DNA of 64,000 nucleotides from Natronomonas gomsonensis (GCF_024300825.1 NZ_CP101323.1:1054001-1118000), one strand, 5' to 3'; shown: positions 43,372 to 52,515, numbered from the stretch's first letter. The notes: a model not told the origin generated them from the letters alone. Program-made: numbers and translations.

Positions 43372-45099
43372 ATGCGCATCAGAGTCTCCGACGACACGAC
43401 CGACGTACAGGCACGGGCGATAGCCGAGGCGATGGCAACCCATTACGGAGACGACGTGACGGTCGTCGACGACGACGGCGCGGTACTCGGCGAGGCGACC
43501 TACGACGGCGGCGATGCCGGAAGGTCGGCCGACACCGAACCCATCGACGACGACCTCGGGCCGACCGAACGCGAAGAGACACTCCTCGAGCAAATCGAGG
43601 AAATCGAATCGGGAGGCAAAGAGAAGTACAAGGAGCAACTGCCCGAGGAGGGCAAACTGTTCGTCCGGGACCGCATCGACCTGTGGTTCGGCGACGACGG
43701 CTTTCTCTTCGAGGATGGCACGTTCGCGGAGTTCGACGCCGACGACGTGCTGCCGGCGGACGGTCTCATCACCGGCGGCGCGGAGTTCGAAGACCGCGAT
43801 GTCCATTTCATGGCCAACGACTACACCGTCAAACGCGGGAGCATGGCCGCCAAGGGCGTCGAGAAGTTCCTCCGCATGCAGCAACGCGCCCTCAAAACGG
43901 GGCAACCGGTGTTGTACCTGATGGACTCTTCGGGCGGTCGCATCGACCAGCAGACCGGCTTTTTCGCCAACCGCGAGGGAATCGGGAAGTACTACTACAA
44001 CCACTCCCGACTTTCGGGCCGCGTTCCACAGATTTGCGTCCTGTATGGCCCCTGTATCGCCGGCGCCGCGTACACGCCGGTCTTCGCGGATTTCACCGTC
44101 ATGGTCCGCGGGATGAGCGCGATGGCTATCGCCTCTCCTCGGATGGTCGAGATGGTCACCGGCGAGGACATCGGACTGCAGGAACTCGGCGGCCCGGACG
44201 TACACGCGAAACACTCCGGTAGCGCCGACCTCATCGCCGAAGACGAGGAACACGCCCGGGAGCTGGTCGCCCAACTCATCAGTTACCTGCCGGACAACAG
44301 CGACGAGGACCCGCCGCGGGCAACGCCGAAGCCGCCGAAGTACGCTCCGAAGGGCATCGACTCGGTGATTCCACAGGAACCCAACAAGGGCTACGACATG
44401 TTCGACGTCATCGACCGCGTGGTCGATGCGGGGTCGGTGCTGGAGCTCCGTCCGGAGTACGGCAAGGAGATTATCACGTCGTTCGCCCGAATCGACGGGC
44501 GGCCGGTCGGTATCGTCGCCAACCAACCCAACCACCGGGCCGGGGCCATCTTCCCCGATGCCGCCGAGAAAGCCGCCGAGTTCATCTGGACCTGCGACGC
44601 CTACAACATCCCGCTTCTGTATCTGTCGGACACGCCGGGCTTCATGGCCGGTTCACAGGTCGAAAAGGACGGGATTCTGGAGCAGGGCAAGAAGATGATT
44701 TACGCTACCTCCAGCGCGACGGTGCCGAAGCAGTGTGTCGTCGTCCGGAAGGCCTACGGCGCCGGCATCTACGCGATGTCGGGGCCGGCCTACGACCCCG
44801 AATCGACCATCGCACTCCCCTCCGGCGAAATCGGCATCATGGGACCGGAAGCGGCCATCAACGCGGTCTACGCCCGCAAACTCGCCGAAATCGACGACCC
44901 CGAAGAGCGCGAGCGGAAAGAACAGGAACTCCGCGAGGAGTACCGCGAGGACATCGACGTTCGCCGGATGGCCAGCGAAGTCGTCATCGACGACGTGATT
45001 CCGCCGTCGAGTCTGCGCGAGCAACTCGAACGACGGTTCGCGTTCTACGAGGGCATCGAGAAGGACCTGCCAGACAAGAAACACGGGACCGTTCTCTGA
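43372..45099 (+). CDS. Acyl-CoA carboxylase, carboxyltransferase subunit with extra N-terminal domain
   Basis: The 575-residue subunit is a crotonase-fold carboxyltransferase (LMDSSGGRIDQQTGFF, PQICVLYGPCIAGAAYTPVFAD for acyl-CoA; YLSDTPGFMAGSQVEKDGILEQGKKMIYA for biotin; EIGIMGPEAAINAVY). The first 80 or so residues (MRIRVSDDTTD...) form a small acidic module not usual for the family. The substrate side has the MVRG-M-S-A-M-A-I-A-S-P pattern of 3-methylcrotonyl/geranyl-type rather than classic propionyl enzymes, suggesting an unsaturated acyl-CoA; confidence in that is modest. It starts 5 nt after its partner. Confidence 0.87.
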   Translation: MRIRVSDDTTDVQARAIAEAMATHYGDDVTVVDDDGAVLGEATYDGGDAGRSADTEPIDDDLGPTEREETLLEQIEEIESGGKEKYKEQLPEEGKLFVRDRIDLWFGDDGFLFEDGTFAEFDADDVLPADGLITGGAEFEDRDVHFMANDYTVKRGSMAAKGVEKFLRMQQRALKTGQPVLYLMDSSGGRIDQQTGFFANREGIGKYYYNHSRLSGRVPQICVLYGPCIAGAAYTPVFADFTVMVRGMSAMAIASPRMVEMVTGEDIGLQELGGPDVHAKHSGSADLIAEDEEHARELVAQLISYLPDNSDEDPPRATPKPPKYAPKGIDSVIPQEPNKGYDMFDVIDRVVDAGSVLELRPEYGKEIITSFARIDGRPVGIVANQPNHRAGAIFPDAAEKAAEFIWTCDAYNIPLLYLSDTPGFMAGSQVEKDGILEQGKKMIYATSSATVPKQCVVVRKAYGAGIYAMSGPAYDPESTIALPSGEIGIMGPEAAINAVYARKLAEIDDPEERERKEQELREEYREDIDVRRMASEVVIDDVIPPSSLREQLERRFAFYEGIEKDLPDKKHGTVL

Positions 45100-45101
45100 G
45101 T

Positions 45102-45578
45102 ATGGCGGGCAAGTACTTCGAGGAGTTCGAGGTCGGCGAGACCATCGAACACGACAAGCGGCGTACCATCAGCGAAAGCGACAACCAGCAGTTTTGCGAT
45201 ATGACGATGAACCAGCAACCGCTCCATCTGGACGCGGAGTTCGCCGCCGACACCCAGTTCGGCGACCGACTGGTCAACGGACTCTACACGATGAGCCTCG
45301 CCGTCGGCCTCACGATTCCGGATACGACCGACGGCACCATCGTCGCGAACCTCTCGTATGACAACGTCGAACACCCCAATCCCGTCTTTCACGGGGATAC
45401 CGTCCGGGTGCAATCGACGGTGACGGATAAACGCGAGACCTCCGACGGCGAACGCGGCATCGTCACGATGCACGTCGAGGTGTTCGCGGTCAACCGCGAA
45501 ACAGAGGACGGCGAGGAAGTGCTGGTCTGTGCGTTCGACCGAACGGCGCTGTCGCTGAAGAAGGCAAACGTCGAGTAA
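45102..45578 (+). CDS. MaoC-family hot-dog dehydratase
   Basis: The 158-residue hot-dog-fold protein has the hydratase motif QQPLHLDAEFA, related to GD-x-NPLHxD where Asp and His activate water; here the residue before is Asn (MNQQPLH) and an earlier MTMNQQ takes the Asp site, as in mesaconyl/beta-methylmalyl-CoA-type members. It likely hydrates the carboxylated enoyl-CoA made upstream. The start follows the carboxyltransferase by 2 nt, so it is the last gene of the plus-strand operon, converging on a metallo-hydrolase gene. Confidence 0.83.
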   Translation: MAGKYFEEFEVGETIEHDKRRTISESDNQQFCDMTMNQQPLHLDAEFAADTQFGDRLVNGLYTMSLAVGLTIPDTTDGTIVANLSYDNVEHPNPVFHGDTVRVQSTVTDKRETSDGERGIVTMHVEVFAVNRETEDGEEVLVCAFDRTALSLKKANVE

Positions 45579-45645
45579 AGGCACGCACTCCGTCGACGCT
45601 CGTAGCGTCGTCAACGCTGGCGTCGACGTTCGCCTGTATTGGGCC

Positions 45646-46605
45646 TCATCCTTCGAGACGGTAGCGTCGCACGCCGTCGTCGGTCGTCGACTCGATGTTA
45701 CCCCGCCGTTCCAGTCGTGCGAGCGCGCCGACCGACTCGAAGAGCGTGTACGGGCGTTTTTCGAGGTTCTCGATGCGGGCGTCGGTCACCTCGTAAGCCG
45801 TCGCCTCCCCGAGGACTTCCAGCGTACGCCGGCAGTCCGTGGCGAGGGTCTCCAACGACTCGCGGTCCCGCTCGACGACGGCTTGGAGGCCCTCGAAGAC
45901 GGGGCCGTGGCCGGGATAGACGCAGTCGATGTCCGGCGCAACGGCTTCGAGGGCGTCCAATCCCCGATGGAAGGCGTCTATCGCCTCACGGCAGCCGTCG
46001 TCGAGGCCGACGTGAAGCGCAGCGGGGCGGAACGGCTCGACGGCTGTATCACCGGCGAAGAGTCGGTCGCCGTGTCGGAACGCCGCCTGATTCTCCTGGT
46101 GGCCCGGCACGTGTATCGCTTCGAACGTGAGACCGCCCACCTCGATGGGCTCGCCCGGGGCGAGTTCGGTGTCGATGTGTTCGGGCGGCAGACAGTTCCG
46201 ATTCCGCCGGAGCGAATCGACCGCTCGGTCGACCTCTTTTTCGAGGTCGGGAATGCCGACCTCGACCGCGTTCCGACGGACGGCGGCCGCGAGGTCGTCG
46301 GAGTCGCGTGTGAGGCGCTCGCGGACGCCCGAAAGCGTGTACACGGTGGGGTCGGCCGCCTCGACGATAGTAGCGACCTGCCCACCGTGGTCGGTGTGTG
46401 GATGCGTTATCAGGAGGTGGTCGACATCGGACAGTTCGTAACCCGCCTCGGCGAGCTCCTCTCGGAGCGTCTCGGTGGCTGTCTCCCCGGGTGCGCCAGC
46501 GTCGACGAGTATCAGCTCGTCGGCGTCGAGGAGGTAGGCGTAGGCGGTGTCGGGCGGCCACGGGATGTCGAACTCGATACGGTGGACCGGCGGGTCGGCC
46601 GTCAT
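45646..46605 (-). CDS. Metallo-beta-lactamase-fold hydrolase (paralogue of 11378-12340)
   Basis: The 319-residue protein has the metal motif THPHTDH (His68, His70, Asp72, His73), VPGHQENQ, AGDTAVE and YPGHGPVF, and a C-terminal helical extension with a winged-helix-like end. It shares size, motif spacing and extension with the gene at 11378-12340, so the two are paralogues. A thioesterase or lactonase role in acyl-CoA metabolism is suggested by both contexts. The open frame runs to 47016, but ATG 46605 has CCTTTTATTT centred about 27 nt upstream and gives the standard N-terminus. Confidence 0.8.
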   Translation of the reverse strand: MTADPPVHRIEFDIPWPPDTAYAYLLDADELILVDAGAPGETATETLREELAEAGYELSDVDHLLITHPHTDHGGQVATIVEAADPTVYTLSGVRERLTRDSDDLAAAVRRNAVEVGIPDLEKEVDRAVDSLRRNRNCLPPEHIDTELAPGEPIEVGGLTFEAIHVPGHQENQAAFRHGDRLFAGDTAVEPFRPAALHVGLDDGCREAIDAFHRGLDALEAVAPDIDCVYPGHGPVFEGLQAVVERDRESLETLATDCRRTLEVLGEATAYEVTDARIENLEKRPYTLFESVGALARLERRGNIESTTDDGVRRYRLEG

Positions 46606-46628
46606 CGGACCCGCTTCGCCGGAGGCGG

Positions 46629-46638
46629 AAATAAAAGG
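46629..46638 (-). promoter_or_regulatory. TATA box for the metallo-hydrolase starting at 46605
   Basis: CCTTTTATTT on the minus strand, centred about 27 nt before the ATG. Confidence 0.5.
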
Positions 46639-46663
46639 TCCGACTGCCCCCGATACTGCCGGC

Positions 46664-47359
46664 TCACACGCCGTCGAGCCACGGGAGGTCGATGCCGTCC
46701 CGGCGGCCGTCGAGAACCCCGAAGCGCTCACCACGGCGCAGTTCCAGCCACCGGAGCAGCCGTTCGGCCCACAGCAGTTTCCGGGCTTTCGTCGGGTCGA
46801 CCGTCGGGTCCTCGAAGTCCCATCCCGCGAAGACGAGAGCATCGGCGCCACAGGCGTCCGCGAGGAACGCCGCCCGGTCGCCGTCGGTGAATCCACCGGG
46901 GTTGACGACGGGGACGCGTGGCTCGGCTTGCGTCGTCGGCAGCACCGCCGTGGCCTCGAACGTAGGCACCAACTCCCGGAGTGCCTCGACGTTGTCGCCG
47001 TGGGCGTGGGCCGCAACCGGTGTCCCCGCCGTGGTCAACTCACGTGCGGTCTCCGGGTTCTTGTCGAGGTCGGTCACCATGCAGTCGACGGCGACACCGG
47101 CGTCACGAAGCACGTCGACGGCCGTCGAGGCGGCGACGACGCTATCTGCTCGGCGGGCACGCGAGAGGTCACCGGCCAGCGATGGCCCGGCGCCACAGAC
47201 TGCGACCGTCCCCGAGAGGTCGAGGTCATCGAGAGCGAGCGGCCGTTCGTCCGCCAATAACTCGACGAGCAGGTCTCTGGCGTGTTCGTCGGCCGCCCGG
47301 TCGAACCCGAAATCGGACAGTATCGCCTCGTATGCGGGATTCCACTCCTGATATAGCAT
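46664..47359 (-). CDS. mptE: 6-hydroxymethylpterin diphosphokinase MptE-like (DUF115)
   Basis: The 231-residue protein has the DUF115 core: GTVAVCGAGPSLAG, SVVAASTAVDVL, DCMVTDLDKNP and VNPGGFTDGDRAAFLADACG, which match archaeal MptE. It transfers pyrophosphate from ATP to 6-hydroxymethyl-7,8-dihydropterin. Dihydropteroate synthase, the next enzyme in the same pathway, is encoded 145 nt upstream on the same strand, which supports this assignment. ATG 47359 (MLYQEWNPAYE) is preferred over the GTG two codons upstream. The 145-nt spacer has no gene or clear promoter I can support. Confidence 0.85.
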   Translation of the reverse strand: MLYQEWNPAYEAILSDFGFDRAADEHARDLLVELLADERPLALDDLDLSGTVAVCGAGPSLAGDLSRARRADSVVAASTAVDVLRDAGVAVDCMVTDLDKNPETARELTTAGTPVAAHAHGDNVEALRELVPTFEATAVLPTTQAEPRVPVVNPGGFTDGDRAAFLADACGADALVFAGWDFEDPTVDPTKARKLLWAERLLRWLELRRGERFGVLDGRRDGIDLPWLDGV

Positions 47360-47504
47360 CGCCACTACGGGACGTAAAGACTGGGCCCAGAGCGCACCAA
47401 GGTACCCCTACCCAGATGTGCCCTCCGGGCTTCCAGTCGGTCATTCCGGTCGGTCTGGCATAAGCTTTCTTGTACTGAATGCCAAGCGTCCGACATACGT
47501 CAGA

Positions 47505-48632
47505 CTACTCCAGAGACGCCGATATCTCCATTAAAGCGTTTTGGGCAGATTTCGGTCCCGAGCGAACGACCGCCCGGAGCGACCGGAGTTCCGCCGCGGT
47601 TCCGACGAGTAAAAGGCCGTCACCACGGAAGACACGGACTCCCTCGGTCGAAGCGCGTCTGGCGACGTAACGTTCGGCGTCCTCCGGTAGCCGGAGTTCG
47701 AAGGCGCGAGTCGTAACTGCGGGTTCCTCTTCGGAGTCGGTCACGCGGTCGAGGTGTCGGGCGAACTCCCCATCCGTTGTCACGTCTAACTCCTCGACGG
47801 CGATTTCGGGGTCCCGGAGCCGGTCGCGTCGGAACTCGTAACCGACGAGGGCGGCGTCGCGTGTCTCGGCGACGTCGTGGGTTCGGACGACGTGGGCGCC
47901 GCGTTCGACCGCCATCGACGTGGCCGCAAGCGACACCGGCAGCGCCTCCTCGGTGTCCCGTCCCGCGAGTTCTCGGAGGAAGTTCTTCCGGTTGATGGAG
48001 ACGAGAATCGGTCGGCCGTAGCCTCGGAACTCCCGCAGTCGGTCGAACGTCTCGCGGTCGTCTTCGAGGGTCTTCGCTTCCGACCACCCGCCGAAAGCGG
48101 GGTCGACGAGCGTCTTCTCGGTGAAGCCGTTCATCGACAGCGCCTCGTAGATGTCGTCGGGGTCCTCGACCGCACCGGGACGTTCGAGGTCCGGCGGCGA
48201 GGCCATCTTCGAGACGGCCACGTCGTACTCCGAGCACACACGGGGCATCTCGGGGTCGGCGAAGCCACAGATGTCGTTGACCATCTCGAAGCCCGCATCG
48301 AGAGCCGCTTCGGCGACCTCGTGATACCGCGTCTCTATCGACCAGACGGCGTCACCGGAGGTCGATTCAAGCGTCTCGACGGCGGTGTCGAGTCGGTCGA
48401 GTTCCTCTTCGGCCGACAACACCTCGAAGCGCTTGTTCGCCGACTCCAGCCCCACGTCGACGATGTCGGCGCCCTCGTCGATGAGTTCGCGGTCGACGTA
48501 CTCGGCGGCCTCGCCGGCGTCGTCGAACACGCTCGGGTCGTACGGCGACTCTTCGGAGACGTTCAACACGCCCATGATTCGCGGCGGGTGGTCGTCGCCG
48601 ATGGAGAGCCCTGCGGCGTCTACCGTTCGCAT
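47505..48632 (-). CDS. folP: Dihydropteroate synthase with C-terminal extension
   Basis: The 375-residue protein has the DHPS fold: IMGVLNVSEESPYDPS, GADIVDVGLESAN, FEMVNDICGFADPE, TLVDPAFGGWSEAKT, GRPILVSINRKNFL and RGAHVVRTHDVAETRDA. These bind the pterin pyrophosphate and p-aminobenzoate. After about residue 270 it continues with about 100 residues containing LPEDAERYVARRAS and FRGDGLLLVGTAAELRSL, which are not part of ordinary DHPS; it may be a regulatory or ligand-binding module. It lies upstream of MptE on the same strand, so both pterin steps are probably co-expressed. A TTTAG patch precedes the ATG by 26 nt. Confidence 0.87.
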   Translation of the reverse strand: MRTVDAAGLSIGDDHPPRIMGVLNVSEESPYDPSVFDDAGEAAEYVDRELIDEGADIVDVGLESANKRFEVLSAEEELDRLDTAVETLESTSGDAVWSIETRYHEVAEAALDAGFEMVNDICGFADPEMPRVCSEYDVAVSKMASPPDLERPGAVEDPDDIYEALSMNGFTEKTLVDPAFGGWSEAKTLEDDRETFDRLREFRGYGRPILVSINRKNFLRELAGRDTEEALPVSLAATSMAVERGAHVVRTHDVAETRDAALVGYEFRRDRLRDPEIAVEELDVTTDGEFARHLDRVTDSEEEPAVTTRAFELRLPEDAERYVARRASTEGVRVFRGDGLLLVGTAAELRSLRAVVRSGPKSAQNALMEISASLE

Positions 48633-48706
48633 ACCTCGAATTCGGGGGCCGGCCGCTAAAGGCGTCGGGTATCGGCAGCCGACGACGCCGCCGCGGACGG
48701 ACGCGC

Positions 48707-48713
48707 TTATACG
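48707..48713 (+). promoter_or_regulatory. TATA box for the operon at 48736
   Basis: TTATACG is centred about 26 nt before the ATG at 48736; it should also drive trmJ. Confidence 0.5.
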
Positions 48714-48735
48714 CTCCCGTCACGAAATCCCGCCC

Positions 48736-49251
48736 ATGGGAAAGGTCTCCATCGCGCTTCGGGGATGGCGCTTCGACGAGGAGGAGGTGTTCGACGAGAA
48801 CGACGACATCCGACCGCTCGAGGAGATGAGCGAGGAGACGCGTCGGCGTCTCATCCGACTGCGCGTCGTCGCCGGCGAACCGTGTGACGTGTGTTGGCTG
48901 CTCAACGAGAAGAAGGCCGACTGCAACGTCGCCCGCATCGTCTACGGCGAACCCCTCTCGGAGGTACTGCTCTGTCCGGAACACGAACCCCACTTCCTCT
49001 ACTGGTTCCGGGAAGGTCCCGGACAGCGTGCGAAGGGTGATTCCGACTTCGCGGACCTGTTCCACGAATGGTTCGCCGCAGGCAACCGCGCACCCGACGA
49101 CTACGAGGGACTGGAGTACGTCGACACCGAACCCGACGAGATTCCGACGCCCGAGATGGGCGAGGACGTGCCGGAACTCGAGGAGGCAATCGAGGATCTC
49201 GACGACGAGGACCTCGACGCCATCGGGATGGACTACTCCGACATCACGTAG
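48736..49251 (+). CDS. Haloarchaeal protein of unknown function, co-transcribed with TrmJ
   Basis: The 171-residue protein starts MGKVSIALRGWRFDEEEVF and has a possible metal site with EPCDVCW, KADC and LLCPEHEP, then a hydrophobic stretch FLYWFREGPG and a very acidic tail. No known family comes to mind. It ends directly before the TrmJ ATG with no spacer, so the two are co-translated; a role in tRNA or ribosome-related work is only a guess. ATG 48736 is favoured by the TATA position. Confidence 0.72.
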   Translation: MGKVSIALRGWRFDEEEVFDENDDIRPLEEMSEETRRRLIRLRVVAGEPCDVCWLLNEKKADCNVARIVYGEPLSEVLLCPEHEPHFLYWFREGPGQRAKGDSDFADLFHEWFAAGNRAPDDYEGLEYVDTEPDEIPTPEMGEDVPELEEAIEDLDDEDLDAIGMDYSDIT

Positions 49252-50013
49252 ATGGTCGACATCGCAGTCGCCGTCGTCGGCGCCGAAACGCCGGGGAACG
49301 TCGGCACCATCGCCCGCGGGATGAAGAACTTCGGGCTCTCGGAGCTGTATCTGGTCGACCCGCCCGAACTCGACCCCGAGGGTGAGGCCTACGGCTTCGC
49401 CGGTCACGCACGCGAGGACGTGTTGCCGAACGCCCGTGAGGTCGACTTCGAGTACCTCGTCGAGAACTTCTACACCGTCGCCTGCACCGCGACGACCAAC
49501 GAGGACGCACGCAAACACGTTCGCTACCCGTTCGTCGAACCCGCCGACCTCACCGACGAGTTGGCCGGCCTCGACGCCGACGTGTGTATCGTCTTCGGCC
49601 GCGAACGCGTCGGTCTGCTCAACGAGGAAATCGCCCGATTAGACCGAGTCTGTTCGATTCCGGCCAGCGGCGAATACCCCGTCCTCAACCTCGCTCAGGC
49701 TGCAACTATCGTCCTGTACGAACTCCGTGAGTTGACCGTCGAGGAGACACAACATCCCGAAAACGAACACGTCCGCGCCGAGGAACACGAAATCGAGGGA
49801 CTGTACGAGACGTTCTCGGAGTACCTCCACGACGTGGGGCACCCGGAGGAGAAAATCGAGAAGACCGAACGGCTGTTCCGCCGACTCATCGCCCGTGGCC
49901 AGCCGACCGGGCGGGAGGCACGGACGATGCGGGGCGTCCTCCGGCGCGGCGCGCTACGGGCAACCGGAGAGATTCCCCGCGGTGACGAGAACGACGAGAA
50001 CGACGAGTCCTGA
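49252..50013 (+). CDS. trmJ: tRNA 2'-O-methyltransferase TrmJ-like (SpoU family)
   Basis: The 253-residue SPOUT enzyme has the family's three motifs: VGAETPGNVGTIARGMKNFG, CIVFGRERVGL and SGEYPVLNLAQAATIVLYE, the last forming the SAM-binding knot. TrmJ methylates the ribose of nucleotide 32 of tRNAs. A C-terminal helical extension, typical for archaeal and bacterial TrmJ, follows. It starts immediately after the stop of the preceding gene. The 3' side meets GatE's stop 4 nt away, convergently. Confidence 0.87.
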   Translation: MVDIAVAVVGAETPGNVGTIARGMKNFGLSELYLVDPPELDPEGEAYGFAGHAREDVLPNAREVDFEYLVENFYTVACTATTNEDARKHVRYPFVEPADLTDELAGLDADVCIVFGRERVGLLNEEIARLDRVCSIPASGEYPVLNLAQAATIVLYELRELTVEETQHPENEHVRAEEHEIEGLYETFSEYLHDVGHPEEKIEKTERLFRRLIARGQPTGREARTMRGVLRRGALRATGEIPRGDENDENDES

Positions 50014-50017
50014 GAAG

Positions 50018-51871
50018 TCAGCTCCGCTTTCCGATTTCCTCTCGCAGCAACTCCGAGACGACTTCGCCGTCGGCCTTTCCGCGGAGGGCGCCCATGCATT
50101 CGCCCATGAGCCCCGAGAACGCGCCCATCCCCTCGGCTTCGACCTGGTCGGCGTTCCGTCCGACGACCTCCTCGACGACCTCCCGAACTTCCTCGCGGTC
50201 GACGCCGGAGAGGCCGGCCTCCTCGATGGCTTCCTCGGCCGACAGCGACCCGTCTGCGGCCAACTCCGAAAGCACCGGACCGATACCCTCGTTGGCCAAC
50301 TCGCCGTCCTCGACGAGTTCCAGCACCGAGAGCAACTGTTCTGCGGTGAGGTTTCCGACGGGCACGTCGTCGCGTCTGAGTTCCGTCAGCGTCGATTCGA
50401 GCGTGCCGGCGGCCGTCGTCGGGTCGATGCCGCGGTCGACGGCCTCCTCGAAGGTGGACATGTGTCGGCCGTAGGCGACCTGGTCGGCCAGTCCTTCGCC
50501 GAGGCCCAACTCCGATTGATAGCGTTCGACTTTCTCGGTGAGCAGTTCGGGCGTCTCAACGGTAGAGGGGTCGGGTTCGACCGGCGGCACGTCCGTCTCG
50601 GGGTACATCCGCGCCGCGCCGGGCAGCGGCCGGAGGTACCGAGAGGTGCCGTCCTCGTTTGCCCCGCGGGTCTCTTCGGGCACCTCGTGGATGGCGACTT
50701 CCGCGCGGTCGGCGACGGCATCGATGGCCCCCTCGGCAACCTCGGCGTCGGCCGCCACCAGCGCGACGGCGTCGTCGGCCTCGGCGTCGACGGCCTCACG
50801 AAGCGCCTCGACCTCGGCGTCGGTGACGCCGTAGGCCGGCAGTTCGTCGGTGTGGAAGATGCCGCCGGTACCGTGGCGTTTGGCGTGGTCGGAAAACTCC
50901 GTGCCGAGGCGGCGGTCGGGCTGGATTTCCCGGCCGACGAGGCCGTCGAATCCTTCGAGTCGGACGGCGTAGACCGCTTCGGCACCGGCGATTACGCCGC
51001 TGTCAGTGTCTTCGAACACGCCGCTTACGTCCTGCGGTTCGGCGACCGACGCGTCTCTCGCCTGCAGTTCCTTGGCGATGTCGAGTAACGCGACCTGTCG
51101 GCCGACCTCGCCCTCGACGAGGTCGTCGATGTCGTCGAGGCTCTGGACGCCTTTCATCTCGACGCGGGCACCCTCGGCGATGGAGACGTTCACGTCCTGT
51201 CGGATGGTGCCGAGACCGCGTTTCACCTTTCCCGTCGAGCGCAGCAACATCCCGATTCGCTCTGCGGCCTCCAGCGCCTGTTCGGGCGATCGGATGTCGG
51301 GTTTGGTTCCGATTTCGACGAGCGGGATGCCGAGACGGTCCAGTCCGTAGGTGACGCCACCCTCTCGCTCCTCGATTCGTGCGGCGGACTCCTCTTCGAG
51401 CAGCATATCCGCGATGCCGACCGAACCCTCCGAGGTGGTGATTTCGCCGTCGGTGGCGACGAGCGAGGAGCGCTGAAAGCCCGAGGTGTTCGAGCCGTCG
51501 ACGACGATTTTCCGCATGACGTGGGCCTGGTCGACGACCTCACAGTCGAGCAGGGAGGCGATTTCCATCGCGGTGTCGAGTGCCTCGCCGTCGAGGCGGT
51601 GCGGTGGCTCGTCGTCCTCTTCGACGAGACAGGTGGTGTCGAAGGCGAGATACTCGAACTCTCGGTCGACGCGGGACTCCTCGAGGGCCGCCTCGTCGAG
51701 TTCGCCGAGTTCGGATTTCGTCGGGTGGAGGTATCGCGTGAACGACCGGACCGACTCCTCCGGTTCGCGGCGCTCCGTCGGACAGTTACAGAAGAGTTTG
51801 GTCTCGGTGTCGAGTTGCTGGTGAATCTCCAGCCCCGCGACGAGACCCAACTCCTCGTAGTCGTAGCTCAT
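50018..51871 (-). CDS. gatE: Glu-tRNA(Gln) amidotransferase subunit E
   Basis: The 617-residue protein is the archaeal GatE: N-terminal GLVAGLEIHQQLDTETKLFCNCP, the kinase-like core with SDNTSGFQRSSLVATDG-type motif (DGSNTSGFQR) and GLDRLGIPLVEIGTKPD, an inserted GAD domain in the middle, and a YqeY-like helical tail that contacts tRNA. With GatD (not in the window) it converts Glu-tRNA(Gln) to Gln-tRNA(Gln), since archaea lack a direct GlnRS. Only a weak T-rich box lies upstream. The length is normal. Confidence 0.92.
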   Translation of the reverse strand: MSYDYEELGLVAGLEIHQQLDTETKLFCNCPTERREPEESVRSFTRYLHPTKSELGELDEAALEESRVDREFEYLAFDTTCLVEEDDEPPHRLDGEALDTAMEIASLLDCEVVDQAHVMRKIVVDGSNTSGFQRSSLVATDGEITTSEGSVGIADMLLEEESAARIEEREGGVTYGLDRLGIPLVEIGTKPDIRSPEQALEAAERIGMLLRSTGKVKRGLGTIRQDVNVSIAEGARVEMKGVQSLDDIDDLVEGEVGRQVALLDIAKELQARDASVAEPQDVSGVFEDTDSGVIAGAEAVYAVRLEGFDGLVGREIQPDRRLGTEFSDHAKRHGTGGIFHTDELPAYGVTDAEVEALREAVDAEADDAVALVAADAEVAEGAIDAVADRAEVAIHEVPEETRGANEDGTSRYLRPLPGAARMYPETDVPPVEPDPSTVETPELLTEKVERYQSELGLGEGLADQVAYGRHMSTFEEAVDRGIDPTTAAGTLESTLTELRRDDVPVGNLTAEQLLSVLELVEDGELANEGIGPVLSELAADGSLSAEEAIEEAGLSGVDREEVREVVEEVVGRNADQVEAEGMGAFSGLMGECMGALRGKADGEVVSELLREEIGKRS

Positions 51872-51949
51872 TACGAACCGCTCCGATGGGCAGCGTCAAA
51901 AAAGACACCATCCGCGGGACCGACGGAGCGACGGACGGTCCACGAGTGC

Positions 51950-52459
51950 TCAGAACTCGCCGGCTTCAAGCGCGGCGTGAAACACCATTCCCAAGGCGAG
52001 GTGCTGGCGAGCGGCCTCGGCGACCTGTCTGCGAGCGGCGTCGCCGTCTGCGAGGGTGTACTCCTTCGTCTTGACCAGTTCGCGCTGTTCGAGTACGTCG
52101 CCGTCACAGAGGCCGTGGAGCCGTGGATAGACGGTACCCGGGCTGAGAACGGTGTCGAACTCGCTTGCGAGGTCATCGAGCAGTTGCTTGCCGTGGGTGT
52201 CCGAGGCTCGAAGCCCCACGAGCGACAACAGCAGTTCGTCCAGCGACGTTTTGACGTAGGATTCACCGAAGGAGAACCGGCCGCGGTCGGCCACCGACGA
52301 TTCGACATCGGCGACGAGTTCCGCTACGGCACTGCCGGAGGCGGCGGACTCGTCTTCGCCGGTGAGTTCCGCTTGCAGACGGTCGATACTGATTTGCGGG
52401 CTCGATTCAGAGCCGGACTCCATCGGGTTCATGTTGCCGTAGAAACCCCGTGTGTACAT
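51950..52459 (-). CDS. PadR-family transcriptional regulator
   Basis: The 169-residue protein has a disordered acidic N-terminus and a PadR-type winged helix: TSLDELLLSLVGL, KQLLDDLASEFDTVLSPGTVYPRLHGLCDGDVLEQRELVKTKEYTLADGD, followed by a C-terminal helix. The winged helix binds DNA; ligands are not predictable. ATG 52459 is used, but ATG 52432 (MNPMESG) is possible: a strong TATA box lies near 52510 and a transcript start near 52478 fits either. It is not adjacent to an obvious target. It could control its own gene. Confidence 0.78.
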   Translation of the reverse strand: MYTRGFYGNMNPMESGSESSPQISIDRLQAELTGEDESAASGSAVAELVADVESSVADRGRFSFGESYVKTSLDELLLSLVGLRASDTHGKQLLDDLASEFDTVLSPGTVYPRLHGLCDGDVLEQRELVKTKEYTLADGDAARRQVAEAARQHLALGMVFHAALEAGEF

Positions 52460-52503
52460 AACCCATCAACCCCGTTTTCTCCGGCAGAAAACCCGCCAAA
52501 GGA

Positions 52504-52515
52504 TTTATATAAAAT
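52504..52515 (-). promoter_or_regulatory. TATA box for the PadR gene
   Basis: ATTTTATATAAA on the minus strand, about 50 nt before the ATG at 52459, giving a short leader of roughly 20 nt. Confidence 0.5.

Noticed and set aside
47360-47504. Possible RNA gene in the spacer between mptE and folP
   Set aside because: No tRNA-like cloverleaf or strong hairpin is visible; short frames there lack start signals.
49252-50013. Assignment of the SPOUT gene as TrmL or TrmH
   Set aside because: The EYPVLNLAQAATIVLYE knot plus a helical C-terminal extension fits TrmJ better; TrmL is shorter and TrmH has a different N-terminus.
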